This document shows positions 1-6,199 of a stretch of DNA of 15,632 nt, in pieces. How positions within the stretch are numbered: the first letter of the stretch is position 1; each line of letters begins with the position of its first letter. Both the position numbers and the translations under genes were made by a program. The DNA lies in NCBI GenBank assembly GCA_021151605.1, contig JAGKWZ010000116.1, positions 1 through 15,632 of the forward strand. The letters run 5' to 3'. Under the pieces are notes generated by a model, which ran no database searches, was not told the origin of the DNA, and saw nothing but the letters and a program-made list of their open reading frames with translations. Source of the stretch: Verrucomicrobiaceae bacterium (GTDB taxonomy: Bacteria; Verrucomicrobiota; Verrucomicrobiia; Verrucomicrobiales; Verrucomicrobiaceae).

Positions 1-2
1 AC

Positions 3-272
3 ACGGGGAACATCAGTCATCGCCTCGGCCAGAAAGAAGCTCCGGAAGCGATCATGGAAAAGATCAAGGGGGACAGCTTTGCCAGCGATACCTTTGAGCG
101 GATGAAGGAGCACCTGGGCAAGAACGATGTCGATGTGACGAAGGACAAGCTGACGCTCGGCCCCGTTCTGAAAATGGACCCGAAGACGGAGCGCTTCCTG
201 GAGAACGATGCCGCGAATGCCATGCTGAAGGACAAGTACCGCGAGCCATACGTGGTGCCGGAGATCGGGTGA
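3..272 (+). CDS. Gfo/Idh/MocA family oxidoreductase, C-terminal end (5' partial)
   Basis: The reading frame is open from the left edge and ends at a TGA at 270-272, leaving the last 89 residues. The remnant contains NISHRLG, then FERMKEHL, LGPVLKMDPKTERF and finally YREPYVVPEIG. This pattern (an NISxRLG stretch, a 'TFERMxEHL' helix, 'DPKTERF' and a REPFVVPE-like end) is what I know from the C-termini of planctomycete and verrucomicrobial Gfo/Idh/MocA NAD(P)-dependent oxidoreductases. Those act on sugars, inositols or their derivatives, and many are exported. The NAD-binding Rossmann half and catalytic residues lie outside the window, so substrate and cofactor cannot be judged. An internal ATG at 54 is in frame but is not the gene start, because homology extends upstream of it. 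Confidence 0.8.
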   Translation, partial: TGNISHRLGQKEAPEAIMEKIKGDSFASDTFERMKEHLGKNDVDVTKDKLTLGPVLKMDPKTERFLENDAANAMLKDKYREPYVVPEIG

Positions 273-306
273 GCTTTCCACGGAACAAAGAAACTGCGGC
301 AGGAGG

Positions 307-325
307 AGGCAGAAAATGCCTTTTC
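307..325 (+). terminator. Weak candidate terminator hairpin after the oxidoreductase gene
   Basis: AGGCA (307-311) and TGCCT (317-321) form a perfect 5-bp stem around a GAAAA loop. A short T-rich stretch (TTTTCTT from 321) follows. G-T wobbles could lengthen the stem. It lies 34 bases past the oxidoreductase stop and before the next gene. The stem is short, so this is only a possibility. Confidence 0.3.
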
Positions 326-362
326 TTCAGGGGCTTGATGTCGTTTGTTGGTGGATCAGCTC

Positions 363-839
363 ATGTCGATCTTAGCCACTCTCGAAAATCACCCGGTCCA
401 ACATTTCGCCGAAGGCGATGTAGTGCTCGAACAGGGCGACTGCACCGGGCTGCTTTACATCCTCATTCAAGGAACGGTGGAGGTGGTGAAGGATGGGGTC
501 AAGGTGGCGAAGGTCAATGAACCTGGAGCGATCTTTGGTGATCTGGCAGCCTTGCTAGGCGTGCCCCACACAGCGGCCGTGCGTGTGGTCCATGGGTCAA
601 GCTTTCATATCGTAGAGAACCCAGGGGAGTTTCTGGAGCAGCATCCATCTGTGAGTCTGCATCTTTGCAAGCTCTTAGCCCGCCGACTTGATTCGGTGAA
701 CAAATATCTCGTCGATGTGAAACAGCAGTTCGAGGGCCATGACCATCTGGCGATGGTAGATGGAATGCTCGACACCCTGATGCACCGCCAGCCGCGTGAA
801 CGCCTAGTCCCCAAAGCTTCAACTTTGCGCGAGCCGTAA
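363..839 (+). CDS. Stand-alone cyclic nucleotide-binding-fold protein (CRP-type sensor domain without HTH)
   Basis: The 158 residues match the cNMP-binding beta-roll of the CRP/FNR and PKA-regulatory families at about residues 12-95: FAEGDVVLEQGD, then LYILIQGTVEVVKDG, then FGDLAALLG. A helix with LCKLLARRLDSVNKYL (about 102-117) and a short charged tail follow. There is no DNA-binding helix-turn-helix, so it is probably a ligand-sensing or partner-binding module and not a transcription factor. The phosphate-binding cassette is atypical: the CRP Glu of 'GEL' is Asp (G59-D60-L61), and the phosphate-contacting Arg is apparently His (H69 in PHTAAV), so classical cAMP binding is doubtful. I chose ATG 363 because GGTGGA lies 7 bases upstream; TTG 345 and GTG 351 are in-frame alternatives. 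The last 21 bases overlap the opposing phosphoesterase gene. Confidence 0.85.
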   Translation: MSILATLENHPVQHFAEGDVVLEQGDCTGLLYILIQGTVEVVKDGVKVAKVNEPGAIFGDLAALLGVPHTAAVRVVHGSSFHIVENPGEFLEQHPSVSLHLCKLLARRLDSVNKYLVDVKQQFEGHDHLAMVDGMLDTLMHRQPRERLVPKASTLREP

Positions 840-1556
840 ATCATGGATGGCATGTCCCTCATGCGAACTCCACTCGGCGGTCTGTTTGATGAGATCAATA
901 ATGATCGTCGTGGGCTGCGCTCCGAGCTGACGTCCGGGATTAAAGACCCAGGTGCTGCCGATGCGGTCGATCCAAGAGCCCTCGGCGTAGAAGGGTGAAT
1001 TGTGAATGTGCCCGCTCAGGACCATCGCAGGCTGAAAGCGGTCAATCCACGCGCGCAAGGCTTCATCGCCGATGAATTTACGGCCCGTCCAACTGGTGCG
1101 CGCGCCCTGCGGCGGAGCATGATGGATCCAGATCCAACGCTGTCCCTGAAGTTTTGCAGATTCGCTCACGAGCTGTTCCTCAAGCTCTGCTCGTGAGAGA
1201 TCTCCATCCCACCATGGGCAGACCGTGATCCTAGTCTCGCCACCGAGGTCAAAGCTATCACCATCGACATGCAAGCCGTCATCCTTTGCATCACGAACCC
1301 AGGCGGCGATGGACTCATCAGCTTCATTGCGGGAGTCACCATCATGATTGCCAGAACTAACGACGAGCGTCGTCTTCTGCCGAATGAGATCGAGGTACTT
1401 TTCCAGGATGGCAATCTGCACGTCAGCATCAAGGGATGAGGCGAGATCCAGTAAATCTCCTCCAATGATGACGAGATCAAAGTCACCCGCCTGAGCAAGG
1501 AGCCAGTCGAACTGCTTGAGGGAATAATGGAGGTCGGCGACAAACAGCAGGCGCAT
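819..1556 (-). CDS. Calcineurin-like metallophosphoesterase
   Basis: This 245-residue protein has the ordered metal-binding motifs of the calcineurin-like phosphoesterase superfamily: D8-L-H10, G33-D34 (GGDLLD), G69-N70-H71-D72, H145/H146 in WIHHAPP, and G182-H183-I-H185. Together these coordinate a di-metal centre that hydrolyses phosphomono- or phosphodiesters. It has no signal peptide, so it is probably cytosolic. The substrate cannot be told from sequence; nucleotides, cyclic dinucleotides or protein phosphate are all possible. ATG 1556 gives the usual N-terminus (MRLLFVADLH); an alternative in-frame ATG at 1580 adds eight residues not typical of the family. The gene converges on, and overlaps by 21 bp, the cyclic-nucleotide-fold gene. 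A link to cyclic nucleotide turnover is tempting but rests only on position. Confidence 0.9.
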   Translation of the reverse strand: MRLLFVADLHYSLKQFDWLLAQAGDFDLVIIGGDLLDLASSLDADVQIAILEKYLDLIRQKTTLVVSSGNHDGDSRNEADESIAAWVRDAKDDGLHVDGDSFDLGGETRITVCPWWDGDLSRAELEEQLVSESAKLQGQRWIWIHHAPPQGARTSWTGRKFIGDEALRAWIDRFQPAMVLSGHIHNSPFYAEGSWIDRIGSTWVFNPGRQLGAQPTTIIIDLIKQTAEWSSHEGHAIHDLRLAQS

Positions 1557-1630
1557 GGTGCACCACTCTCTAGCGTTCATCCCCAGTGAACGCCAGTCGA
1601 AAGCGTGGGTTCATCACATACGACTAAGGC

Positions 1631-1645
1631 AGGGTTACACCCCAT
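1631..1645 (+). promoter_or_regulatory. 15-base motif AGGGTTACACCCCAT, copy 1 (upstream of csbD-like gene)
   Basis: An exact 15-base match to 3076-3090. The core is an inverted repeat, GGGT-TAC-ACCC. Its last base lies 35 bases before the ATG of the CsbD-like gene, the same spacing as copy 2 before ATG 3126. It could be an alternative sigma-factor promoter element or an operator. I found no further copy on either strand by eye. The assignment as regulatory is an inference. Confidence 0.5.
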
Positions 1646-1680
1646 GGCGAAGAGTGATGCTCATCGGTAGTATCGGTTCC

Positions 1681-1902
1681 ATGACAACACTCGAAATCAA
1701 AGGCGACTGGAACATCATCAAAGGGAACCTCAAACAGAAATGGGCGCGGCTTACCGATGACGATCTTCAATTCATCGAAGGTAATCAGGACGAACTCCTG
1801 GGGCGTATCCAGAAGCGCACAGGCGAAAGTCGCGAAGCTGTAGAATCAGCCATCAAGCAGTACCGAAACGCCCTCAGTGCCGAAACTACCTTGAGTCGCT
1901 GA
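1681..1902 (+). CDS. CsbD family stress-response protein
   Basis: This 73-residue, charged, soluble protein fits the CsbD family in length and pattern: IKGDWNIIKGNLKQKWARLTDDDL at residues 6-29 (a 'xGxWxxxKGxxKxxWGxLTDDDL'-type start), then EGNQDELLGRIQKRTG and a terminal helix. CsbD proteins are small general-stress proteins (SigB-controlled in Bacillus) whose molecular role is unknown. The frame is open back to 1555, but family homology begins only here, so ATG 1681 is the likely start; no strong Shine-Dalgarno is visible. The entericidin-like gene follows after 40 bases and may be co-transcribed, with a good terminator behind it. The 15-base motif at 1631-1645 may place this gene under the same control as the BON gene run. 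Confidence 0.88.
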   Translation: MTTLEIKGDWNIIKGNLKQKWARLTDDDLQFIEGNQDELLGRIQKRTGESREAVESAIKQYRNALSAETTLSR

Positions 1903-1942
1903 ACACAAAAAGAATCCCCCCAACACCCAAACAAACACACCC

Positions 1943-2089
1943 ATGAAAACAACCTATCAGCGCTTAGCCATCCTTTTCATCGCCAGCTCCATCCTAACGC
2001 TAGCTAGCACAAGCTGCAGAACCGTTCGTGGTCTCGGACAAGATGTGCAGCACGCCGGCAATCACATCGAAGGATCTGCACGCCACTAA
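1943..2089 (+). CDS. Entericidin A/B family small lipoprotein
   Basis: This short gene encodes 48 residues. It starts MKTTYQRLAILFIASS, a short basic stretch then a hydrophobic segment, and then has ASTSC with C25 as the lipidation site. The tail RTVRGLGQDVQHAGNHIEG matches the entericidin signature (C-N/R-T-V-x-G-x-G-x-D-v-q-x-a-G). In E. coli, EcnA/EcnB are membrane lipoproteins described as an antidote/toxin pair induced in stationary phase; most other bacteria carry single copies of unknown role. The lipobox is imperfect (S-T-S before Cys, not L-x-G/A). Only one copy is present, so there is no antidote/toxin pair here. It lies 40 bases after the CsbD-like gene and just before a strong terminator, suggesting a two-gene transcript. 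Confidence 0.85.
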   Translation: MKTTYQRLAILFIASSILTLASTSCRTVRGLGQDVQHAGNHIEGSARH

Positions 2090-2108
2090 AAGAAGTCCTC
2101 GATGAGGC

Positions 2109-2149
2109 GTTGTTGTCTGACCAGCCCCGGTCAGCAGCAACTCCTTTTT
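2109..2149 (+). terminator. Rho-independent terminator after the csbD/entericidin pair
   Basis: The arm at 2109-2122 (ending CTGACC) pairs with 2129-2141 (starting GGTCAG) around an AGCCCC loop. CTGACC/GGTCAG is perfect, then there is one small bulge and a GTTG/CAAC base. A run of five T follows at 2145-2149. It sits 20 bases past the entericidin stop. The opposing transglutaminase gene ends inside the T run (2149), so the hairpin may act in both directions. Confidence 0.8.
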
Positions 2150-2961
2150 CATTGCATGGCAGGCCACTGAGACTCTGAAGGATCGACGGAGGTCACAGTG
2201 ACTTGCATGTTTTGTAATGTGAAGTTTCCGAACATGGTAGCCAGCGCTACATCAGCAGCATCACGACCGTAGGCGATGACGATGCGATTACCACGAGTCA
2301 CTTCATCCGTGGCATCGAAGGTGAACCAACGTCCGCCGATGTAGGCCTCGAACCATGCATGGAGATCCATGGGATAGAGGTTGTGCAGAAACCCGACTAC
2401 CATGCGTGCTGGCACATTGATGGCTCGACAGAGTGCGATACATAAATGCGAAAAGTCACGACACACACCTCGTCTGAGGTTCATCGTCTCGAGGGCCGTG
2501 GTGGAGGTGTTGCTCGATCCCGGCTCAAAGGTAATATTGCGCCTCACCCAGAGTCGGATCATTTCCACCTGCTGAAAGTTCGGCCAGGCATCTCCAATGA
2601 TGGACAGTGCCATGGCTGACAGCTCATCAGACTGACAGTAACGACTAGGCAGCAGGTAATGAAGCAAATCAGGCGGAAGATTCTGAACAAGCATCAATGG
2701 CGCATAGGGGTCTGCATCTACATTGTCGGGAACAAGTGCACGATACTTCACCGAAAGACGAAACTCGCCGAATGGCATGACGGTGCGCTGACAAAGATTG
2801 CCATACACATCAGTAAACTCGACCACCGGCACCTGTGGCTGTATGTGAATCTCCTCACGCATGATCCATTGCGCCCAGCCGCTGCGTGGTCGCAGCATGA
2901 AGACTGCGGGCACATCTTCCATAGTCCGGTAATCAAGCTGACAGCAGGCATCGAGAATCAT
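2149..2961 (-). CDS. Transglutaminase-like cysteine protease family protein
   Basis: The protein is 270 residues from the chosen start. An N-terminal beta-rich region (residues 1-110, with MLRPRSGWAQWIMREE and VEFTDVYGNLCQR) precedes a transglutaminase-like core. The catalytic triad is visible: C167 in GVCRDFSH, H201 in DLHAWFEAY and D216 in FTFDATDE. Bacterial members are mostly peptidases or amidases; the real substrate is unknown. No signal peptide is seen, so a cytosolic site is likely. The frame is open to 3183, but the segment before 2961 is Cys/Arg-rich without family character. Starting at 2961 also leaves a proper divergent promoter region, with motif copy 2, towards the BON gene. 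No Shine-Dalgarno supports any start; ATG 3045 is the main alternative. It is the only - strand gene inside the stress island. Confidence 0.85.
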   Translation of the reverse strand: MILDACCQLDYRTMEDVPAVFMLRPRSGWAQWIMREEIHIQPQVPVVEFTDVYGNLCQRTVMPFGEFRLSVKYRALVPDNVDADPYAPLMLVQNLPPDLLHYLLPSRYCQSDELSAMALSIIGDAWPNFQQVEMIRLWVRRNITFEPGSSNTSTTALETMNLRRGVCRDFSHLCIALCRAINVPARMVVGFLHNLYPMDLHAWFEAYIGGRWFTFDATDEVTRGNRIVIAYGRDAADVALATMFGNFTLQNMQVTVTSVDPSESQWPAMQ

Positions 2962-3075
2962 AAGGGGAGGATGGATGATACTGTTTGCTGATGCATGGCC
3001 TCTCTTTCGTTGACGCTGGACGATGGGCAAACGGAATCGGTGCATGGCACACGATCGACCCCGCTTACCTTGAGT

Positions 3076-3090
3076 AGGGTTACACCCCAT
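3076..3090 (+). promoter_or_regulatory. 15-base motif AGGGTTACACCCCAT, copy 2 (upstream of BON gene run)
   Basis: Identical over 15 bases to 1631-1645. It ends 35 bases before ATG 3126, or 26 bases before the alternative ATG 3117. It lies in the divergent region between the transglutaminase and BON genes, so it could act on either. The flanking bases differ from copy 1, which argues against a simple recent duplication of the region. Confidence 0.5.
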
Positions 3091-3125
3091 CGCATAAAGC
3101 AAGCAGACGCCGCACCATGGCATCC

Positions 3126-3944
3126 ATGAAAATAACCCCAAAAAAACCAGCCTGTGAAACACGCCTTTTGAAACAGCCGACACTTAGCGCAGCATCCTTG
3201 CTGTCCTTCGCTGTCATACCCTTGTTTAGTCAGTCACCCCTGAAAGCAACCGAGGCGGATGATCAAATTGAGGTCGCAGCCAAGTCCTCATACGTCTTCC
3301 GAACCTTCCTCCAGGGTGATTCGATCACGACAGCATCCAAAGACGGTGTGGTGACACTTGCTGGCAGTGTCAAAGAAAGCTCACACAAGCAGCTCGCCGA
3401 AGACACAATGATCGGCCTACCTGGCGTGAAGAGTGTCATCAATCAGATCGAAACTAAGGACAGCCCACCAGAAAACTCAGACACTTGGCTTTACCTTAAG
3501 GTTAAAAGCACGCTCGCCTATCATCGCAGTGTCAGTGCCTTTAATACTCAAGTGGAGATGAAGGAAGGCGTCGCCGTCTTGAAAGGTGAAGCTTCAAGTC
3601 AGGCGCAAAAAGACCTCGTCACGGAATACACCAAAGATGTCGTCGGCATCAAAGGCGTCCAAAACGACATGACCATCACCAACCCGGCCGAGACAAAGGA
3701 ACGTACGGTGGCCGAGATCATTGATGATGCATCCATTACCGCCCAGGTGCGCATGGCACTACTTTCACATCGATCCACCAGCAATCTGCGCACAACAATC
3801 TCAACCAAGGACGGCATCGTGGCAGTGGGCGGCAAAGCCAACAACATGGCTGAGATTGATCTAGTGACGAAGCTCGTCACCGACATCCATGGCGTCAAAG
3901 GCGTCGTCAACGACATGTCCGCCGCCGTGGCCGCTTCTAACTAA
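3126..3944 (+). CDS. Periplasmic protein with three BON domains (OsmY-like)
   Basis: This 272-residue protein has an N-terminal hydrophobic export segment (about residues 18-35, ending near SPLKATEA) followed by three BON domains. They span roughly 48-110 (GVVTLAGSV...LPGVKSVINQI), 122-185 (GVAVLKGEA...GIKGVQNDMTI) and 200-267 (GIVAVGGKA...GVKGVVNDMSA). Each shows the BON pattern: alpha-beta, a central 'G-x-V-x-L-x-G' turn and a 'xxGVxxVxNxI' end. BON domains bind phospholipid or other envelope surfaces; E. coli OsmY is an osmotically induced periplasmic member. I chose ATG 3126 over 3117 because MKITPKKP is a more natural export start and it matches the motif spacing of the CsbD gene; no Shine-Dalgarno decides. 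It heads a + strand run of five genes. Confidence 0.88.
   Translation: MKITPKKPACETRLLKQPTLSAASLLSFAVIPLFSQSPLKATEADDQIEVAAKSSYVFRTFLQGDSITTASKDGVVTLAGSVKESSHKQLAEDTMIGLPGVKSVINQIETKDSPPENSDTWLYLKVKSTLAYHRSVSAFNTQVEMKEGVAVLKGEASSQAQKDLVTEYTKDVVGIKGVQNDMTITNPAETKERTVAEIIDDASITAQVRMALLSHRSTSNLRTTISTKDGIVAVGGKANNMAEIDLVTKLVTDIHGVKGVVNDMSAAVAASN
3645..3674 (+). repeat. Intragenic near-repeat, ends of BON domains 2 and 3 (partner 3891-3920)
   Basis: The 30 bases here differ at only 5 positions from 3891-3920. They encode GIKGVQNDMT and GVKGVVNDMS, the closing strands of BON domains 2 and 3. Near-identity at DNA level suggests that one domain arose by duplication of the other, or that gene conversion keeps them alike. 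Confidence 0.55.
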
Positions 3945-4018
3945 TCACCGTGAACGCGGCTAGTCGCGACGGCAACGTTGTGGCTGGCCGGGTTCTCTAC
4001 TCCGAAAGGATCCTCCTT

Positions 4019-4168
4019 ATGCTTATGACCATCGCCATCGTGCTCATTGTACTGTGGCTTCTAGGACTGGTAACCAGTTCCACCATGGGTGGCCTTATTC
4101 ACGCTTTGCTCGTGATCGCCATCATCATCATTCTCGTCCGATTCATTCAGGGACGCCGAGTCCTCTGA
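4019..4168 (+). CDS. lmo0937-family small membrane protein
   Basis: This 49-residue, very hydrophobic protein (MLMTIAIVLIVLWLLGLVTS...GGLIHALLVIAIIIILVRFI, ending QGRRVL) has two membrane segments joined by a short TMGG turn. Length and pattern ('LWLLGLVTSxTMGGLIHxLLVIAIxxLL') match the lmo0937 family of tiny membrane proteins, which is widespread and of unknown function. The start is well supported: AAAGGA at 4005-4010 lies 8 bases before ATG 4019, one of the few clear ribosome binding sites in the window. The frame is open from 3950, but the extra residues are not hydrophobic and are not family-like. It sits 74 bases after the BON gene and 47 before the DUF6600 gene, probably in one transcript. 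Confidence 0.85.
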   Translation: MLMTIAIVLIVLWLLGLVTSSTMGGLIHALLVIAIIIILVRFIQGRRVL

Positions 4169-4215
4169 CGTCTGTAAGCCCATTCTGGCGATCTACCTCT
4201 CCCTTGTCCCTCAAT

Positions 4216-5940
4216 ATGAAAACCATTCTCACTTTCTTGACGTCCGTGCTTTTGTTCGGCCGGCTCACCACATCCACTCAAGCCCGTGATGCGGTCTCGG
4301 TGGACTTCTTTTATGACAATCTCGAACCTTACGGCGACTGGCGGGAGGTAGGCGATTACGGCTATTGCTGGCAGCCGCGTGATGTCGGTCCAGACTGGCG
4401 TCCTTACGCTGATGGTCGCTGGGTTTACACCGATGCCGGCTGGACCTGGGACTCAAGCGAGCCTTTTGGATGGGCCGTCTATCACTATGGCCGGTGGGTC
4501 GATATTGGCCGTGTCGGTTGGGTATGGGTGCCAGGCACCGAATGGGGGCCTGGTTGGGTCTCATGGCGACATAGCTCACAGCACACAGGCTGGGCTCCAC
4601 TGCCACCTGAGGCACGCCTCCTTCTCGCCATCGGTCTAAATAGTTGGGTAGATGATTACTATAACATCGGGCCAAGTCAGTATCGTTTCGTCGAGAACCA
4701 AAACTTCGGCGCGCAGAGGCTCAATACAGTCTTCGTCGATCAGCGACAGAACGTTTCGATCATCAATCAGACCACGAACATCACGAACATCAGTTACATC
4801 AACAATGCCGTTTACAATGGCGGTCCTGGTTTCGATCAGCAACTCCGTCAAAGTCGCGAACCTATTCAGCGTTATAAGTTGGATCGTCGTCAGGATTTCG
4901 ATGGTGATTCACGCCGGCGCTCACCTGAATATCTTCGCTCTCACATTGCTGGAGATTCCCTGAGTGTTCTTGCCTTGCCTTTCACCGGAAGAGCCTCAGC
5001 CGCCCCTCATCAGCTCGGAGAGAGGGTGGAGCGCGCGGAGGTCAATCACGGCTGGAGAAACGCTGGATCGCCTGACGAAATAGCGGCGATTCGTATGAAG
5101 ATGAAGGGCAAAGAAAAAGCGCCAAGCAAGCAGCCACCGCCCGGTTCGTTTTCAAAAATCAGCGATGAAGCCGCCGTGCGCGAGGAGCGCCATGCCAACC
5201 AGCGCGATACGCCACCAGCCGAGCGGCCTTCGAATTCCAAAGGCAAAGCTGCGGATAAGGCAGACCGAAAGGATATGCCACAGGGTCTCCCCAAGGGCCA
5301 AAACCGGCCAGAAGATCGTCCGATGACACCTACTGATGAGCCTAAAGGCAAGGGAGCAGAAAGACCATCGCGACCAAGTGAGCGACCAAACCCGCCGCTT
5401 GATCAATCTAAGGGCAAAGGTGCTAGACCAACATTCCGTCCTGATCTGCCACCCGGGTTCCCAGAGAGGCAAATGCGCCCAGGTGAGCCGCAGCGGAACT
5501 CGACCGAAACTCCTAAAGGTAAGCATGTTCAAAAGCCCGAACGTCAAAATACACCAGGAGATCGGCCAGCCACACCAGATGATGAGCCCCGGCAAACCAA
5601 GCCTACAGCGCGTCCATTAGCTCCTACGGCGGCAGCGGACCAGCCGAATCGTGGAGGCAGAAACAAGATCGAAGCACCGCAGTTGCCACGCAAAAACACT
5701 CCAGCACCACGCATTACCATTCCCAAACGTGCCGCGCCTCAAATCGCCCCGCCCAAGCCGAAGCTCTCACCTGAGAGACCCAGAATCGCAGAGCCCAAAG
5801 TTCCAGCCCCTGCCGCGAGACCACCACAGGGGACCAAGCCAATAACGAAACTCGAAGCACCTCGTGCCATAGCACCCCCTAAAGGCCAGAAGCCACTTAG
5901 CAAGGGTAGTAAAGGTGATAGCAGGAAGAAAGACGACTAA
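4216..5940 (+). CDS. Secreted DUF6600 Trp-rich protein with long basic proline-rich tail
   Basis: The protein has 574 residues. A signal peptide (about 1-23, cleavage after TQA) leads into a Trp-rich domain at about 28-133: FFYDNLEPYGDW, WRPYADGRWVYT, FGWAVYHYGRW, WVWVPGTEWGPGWVSW, GWAPLPPEA. It has 14 Trp in about 85 residues. This is the DUF6600 / 'YXWGXW'-type module, of unknown function and probably ligand- or surface-binding in the periplasm. An Asn/Thr-rich segment (about 175-205) follows. Residues about 290-574 are disordered, rich in Pro, Lys and Arg, with spaced KGK motifs. The tail may bind acidic polymers or peptidoglycan (inference). The frame is open from 4054, but only ATG 4216 gives a signal peptide. 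It lies in the BON gene run, 12 bases before the DUF3185-like gene. Confidence 0.82.
   Translation: MKTILTFLTSVLLFGRLTTSTQARDAVSVDFFYDNLEPYGDWREVGDYGYCWQPRDVGPDWRPYADGRWVYTDAGWTWDSSEPFGWAVYHYGRWVDIGRVGWVWVPGTEWGPGWVSWRHSSQHTGWAPLPPEARLLLAIGLNSWVDDYYNIGPSQYRFVENQNFGAQRLNTVFVDQRQNVSIINQTTNITNISYINNAVYNGGPGFDQQLRQSREPIQRYKLDRRQDFDGDSRRRSPEYLRSHIAGDSLSVLALPFTGRASAAPHQLGERVERAEVNHGWRNAGSPDEIAAIRMKMKGKEKAPSKQPPPGSFSKISDEAAVREERHANQRDTPPAERPSNSKGKAADKADRKDMPQGLPKGQNRPEDRPMTPTDEPKGKGAERPSRPSERPNPPLDQSKGKGARPTFRPDLPPGFPERQMRPGEPQRNSTETPKGKHVQKPERQNTPGDRPATPDDEPRQTKPTARPLAPTAAADQPNRGGRNKIEAPQLPRKNTPAPRITIPKRAAPQIAPPKPKLSPERPRIAEPKVPAPAARPPQGTKPITKLEAPRAIAPPKGQKPLSKGSKGDSRKKDD
5236..5523 (+). repeat. 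Degenerate KGK repeats in the DUF6600 tail
   Basis: The tetrapeptides SKGK, PKGK, SKGK and PKGK begin at residues 341, 376, 398 and 433, giving spacings of 35, 22 and 35. Each is followed by a Pro/Arg-rich stretch, with paired elements such as RPMTPTDEP and RPATPDDEP. The repeats are clear in protein and weak in DNA, so they look old or selected for composition. Confidence 0.6.
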
Positions 5941-5952
5941 CATGCAGCATTC

Positions 5953-6174
5953 ATGAAAACACGCTCCCTCATTGCCTTTGCGCTGATCGTTATTGGCATC
6001 ATCGCTTTTGCCTATCAAGGCATCACTTACACTACTTCGGAGGACGCCATCGACATCGGTCCGCTCAAAGTTTCGACCCAGGAAACTCACACTATTCCCA
6101 TACCCCCCATCGTCGGTGGCATTGCTTTAGTTGGCGGAATCCTACTACTCGCTGTCCGCACAAAATCTGTTTAA
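5953..6174 (+). CDS. DUF3185-type small membrane protein
   Basis: This 73-residue protein has two membrane segments, residues 5-22 (LIAFALIVIGIIAFAYQG) and about 50-68 (PPIVGGIALVGGILLLAV). They flank an external loop TYTTSEDAIDIGPLKVSTQETHTIPI. The order 'ALIVxGIxAFAYQGITYTT...DIGPLKV...TIPxPPIxGGIALVGGxLLL' is what I know as the DUF3185 family of proteobacteria and other environmental bacteria; no function is established. It starts 12 bases after the DUF6600 stop and is followed within 25 bases by another mini membrane protein, so both are very likely in the BON transcript. No good Shine-Dalgarno is visible, which would fit translational coupling. Confidence 0.78.
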   Translation: MKTRSLIAFALIVIGIIAFAYQGITYTTSEDAIDIGPLKVSTQETHTIPIPPIVGGIALVGGILLLAVRTKSV

Positions 6175-6199
6175 ACAACCCCACGCCAACAATGCATCT

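Noticed and set aside
54..272. A complete 72-residue gene starting at ATG 54
   Set aside because: The frame and the oxidoreductase-type pattern continue upstream to the window edge, so it is the tail of a longer gene.
514..898. - strand open frames across the cyclic-nucleotide-fold gene
   Set aside because: They are antisense to a recognisable domain and carry no pattern of their own.
1555..1680. 42-residue N-terminal extension of the CsbD-like protein
   Set aside because: It overlaps the start of the divergent phosphoesterase gene and the 15-base motif, and family homology begins only at 1681.
4265..5595. Several - strand open frames (136 and 147 codons) across the DUF6600 gene
   Set aside because: Trp- and Pro-rich codons read in reverse give long open frames by composition. 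No start signal or family pattern supports them.
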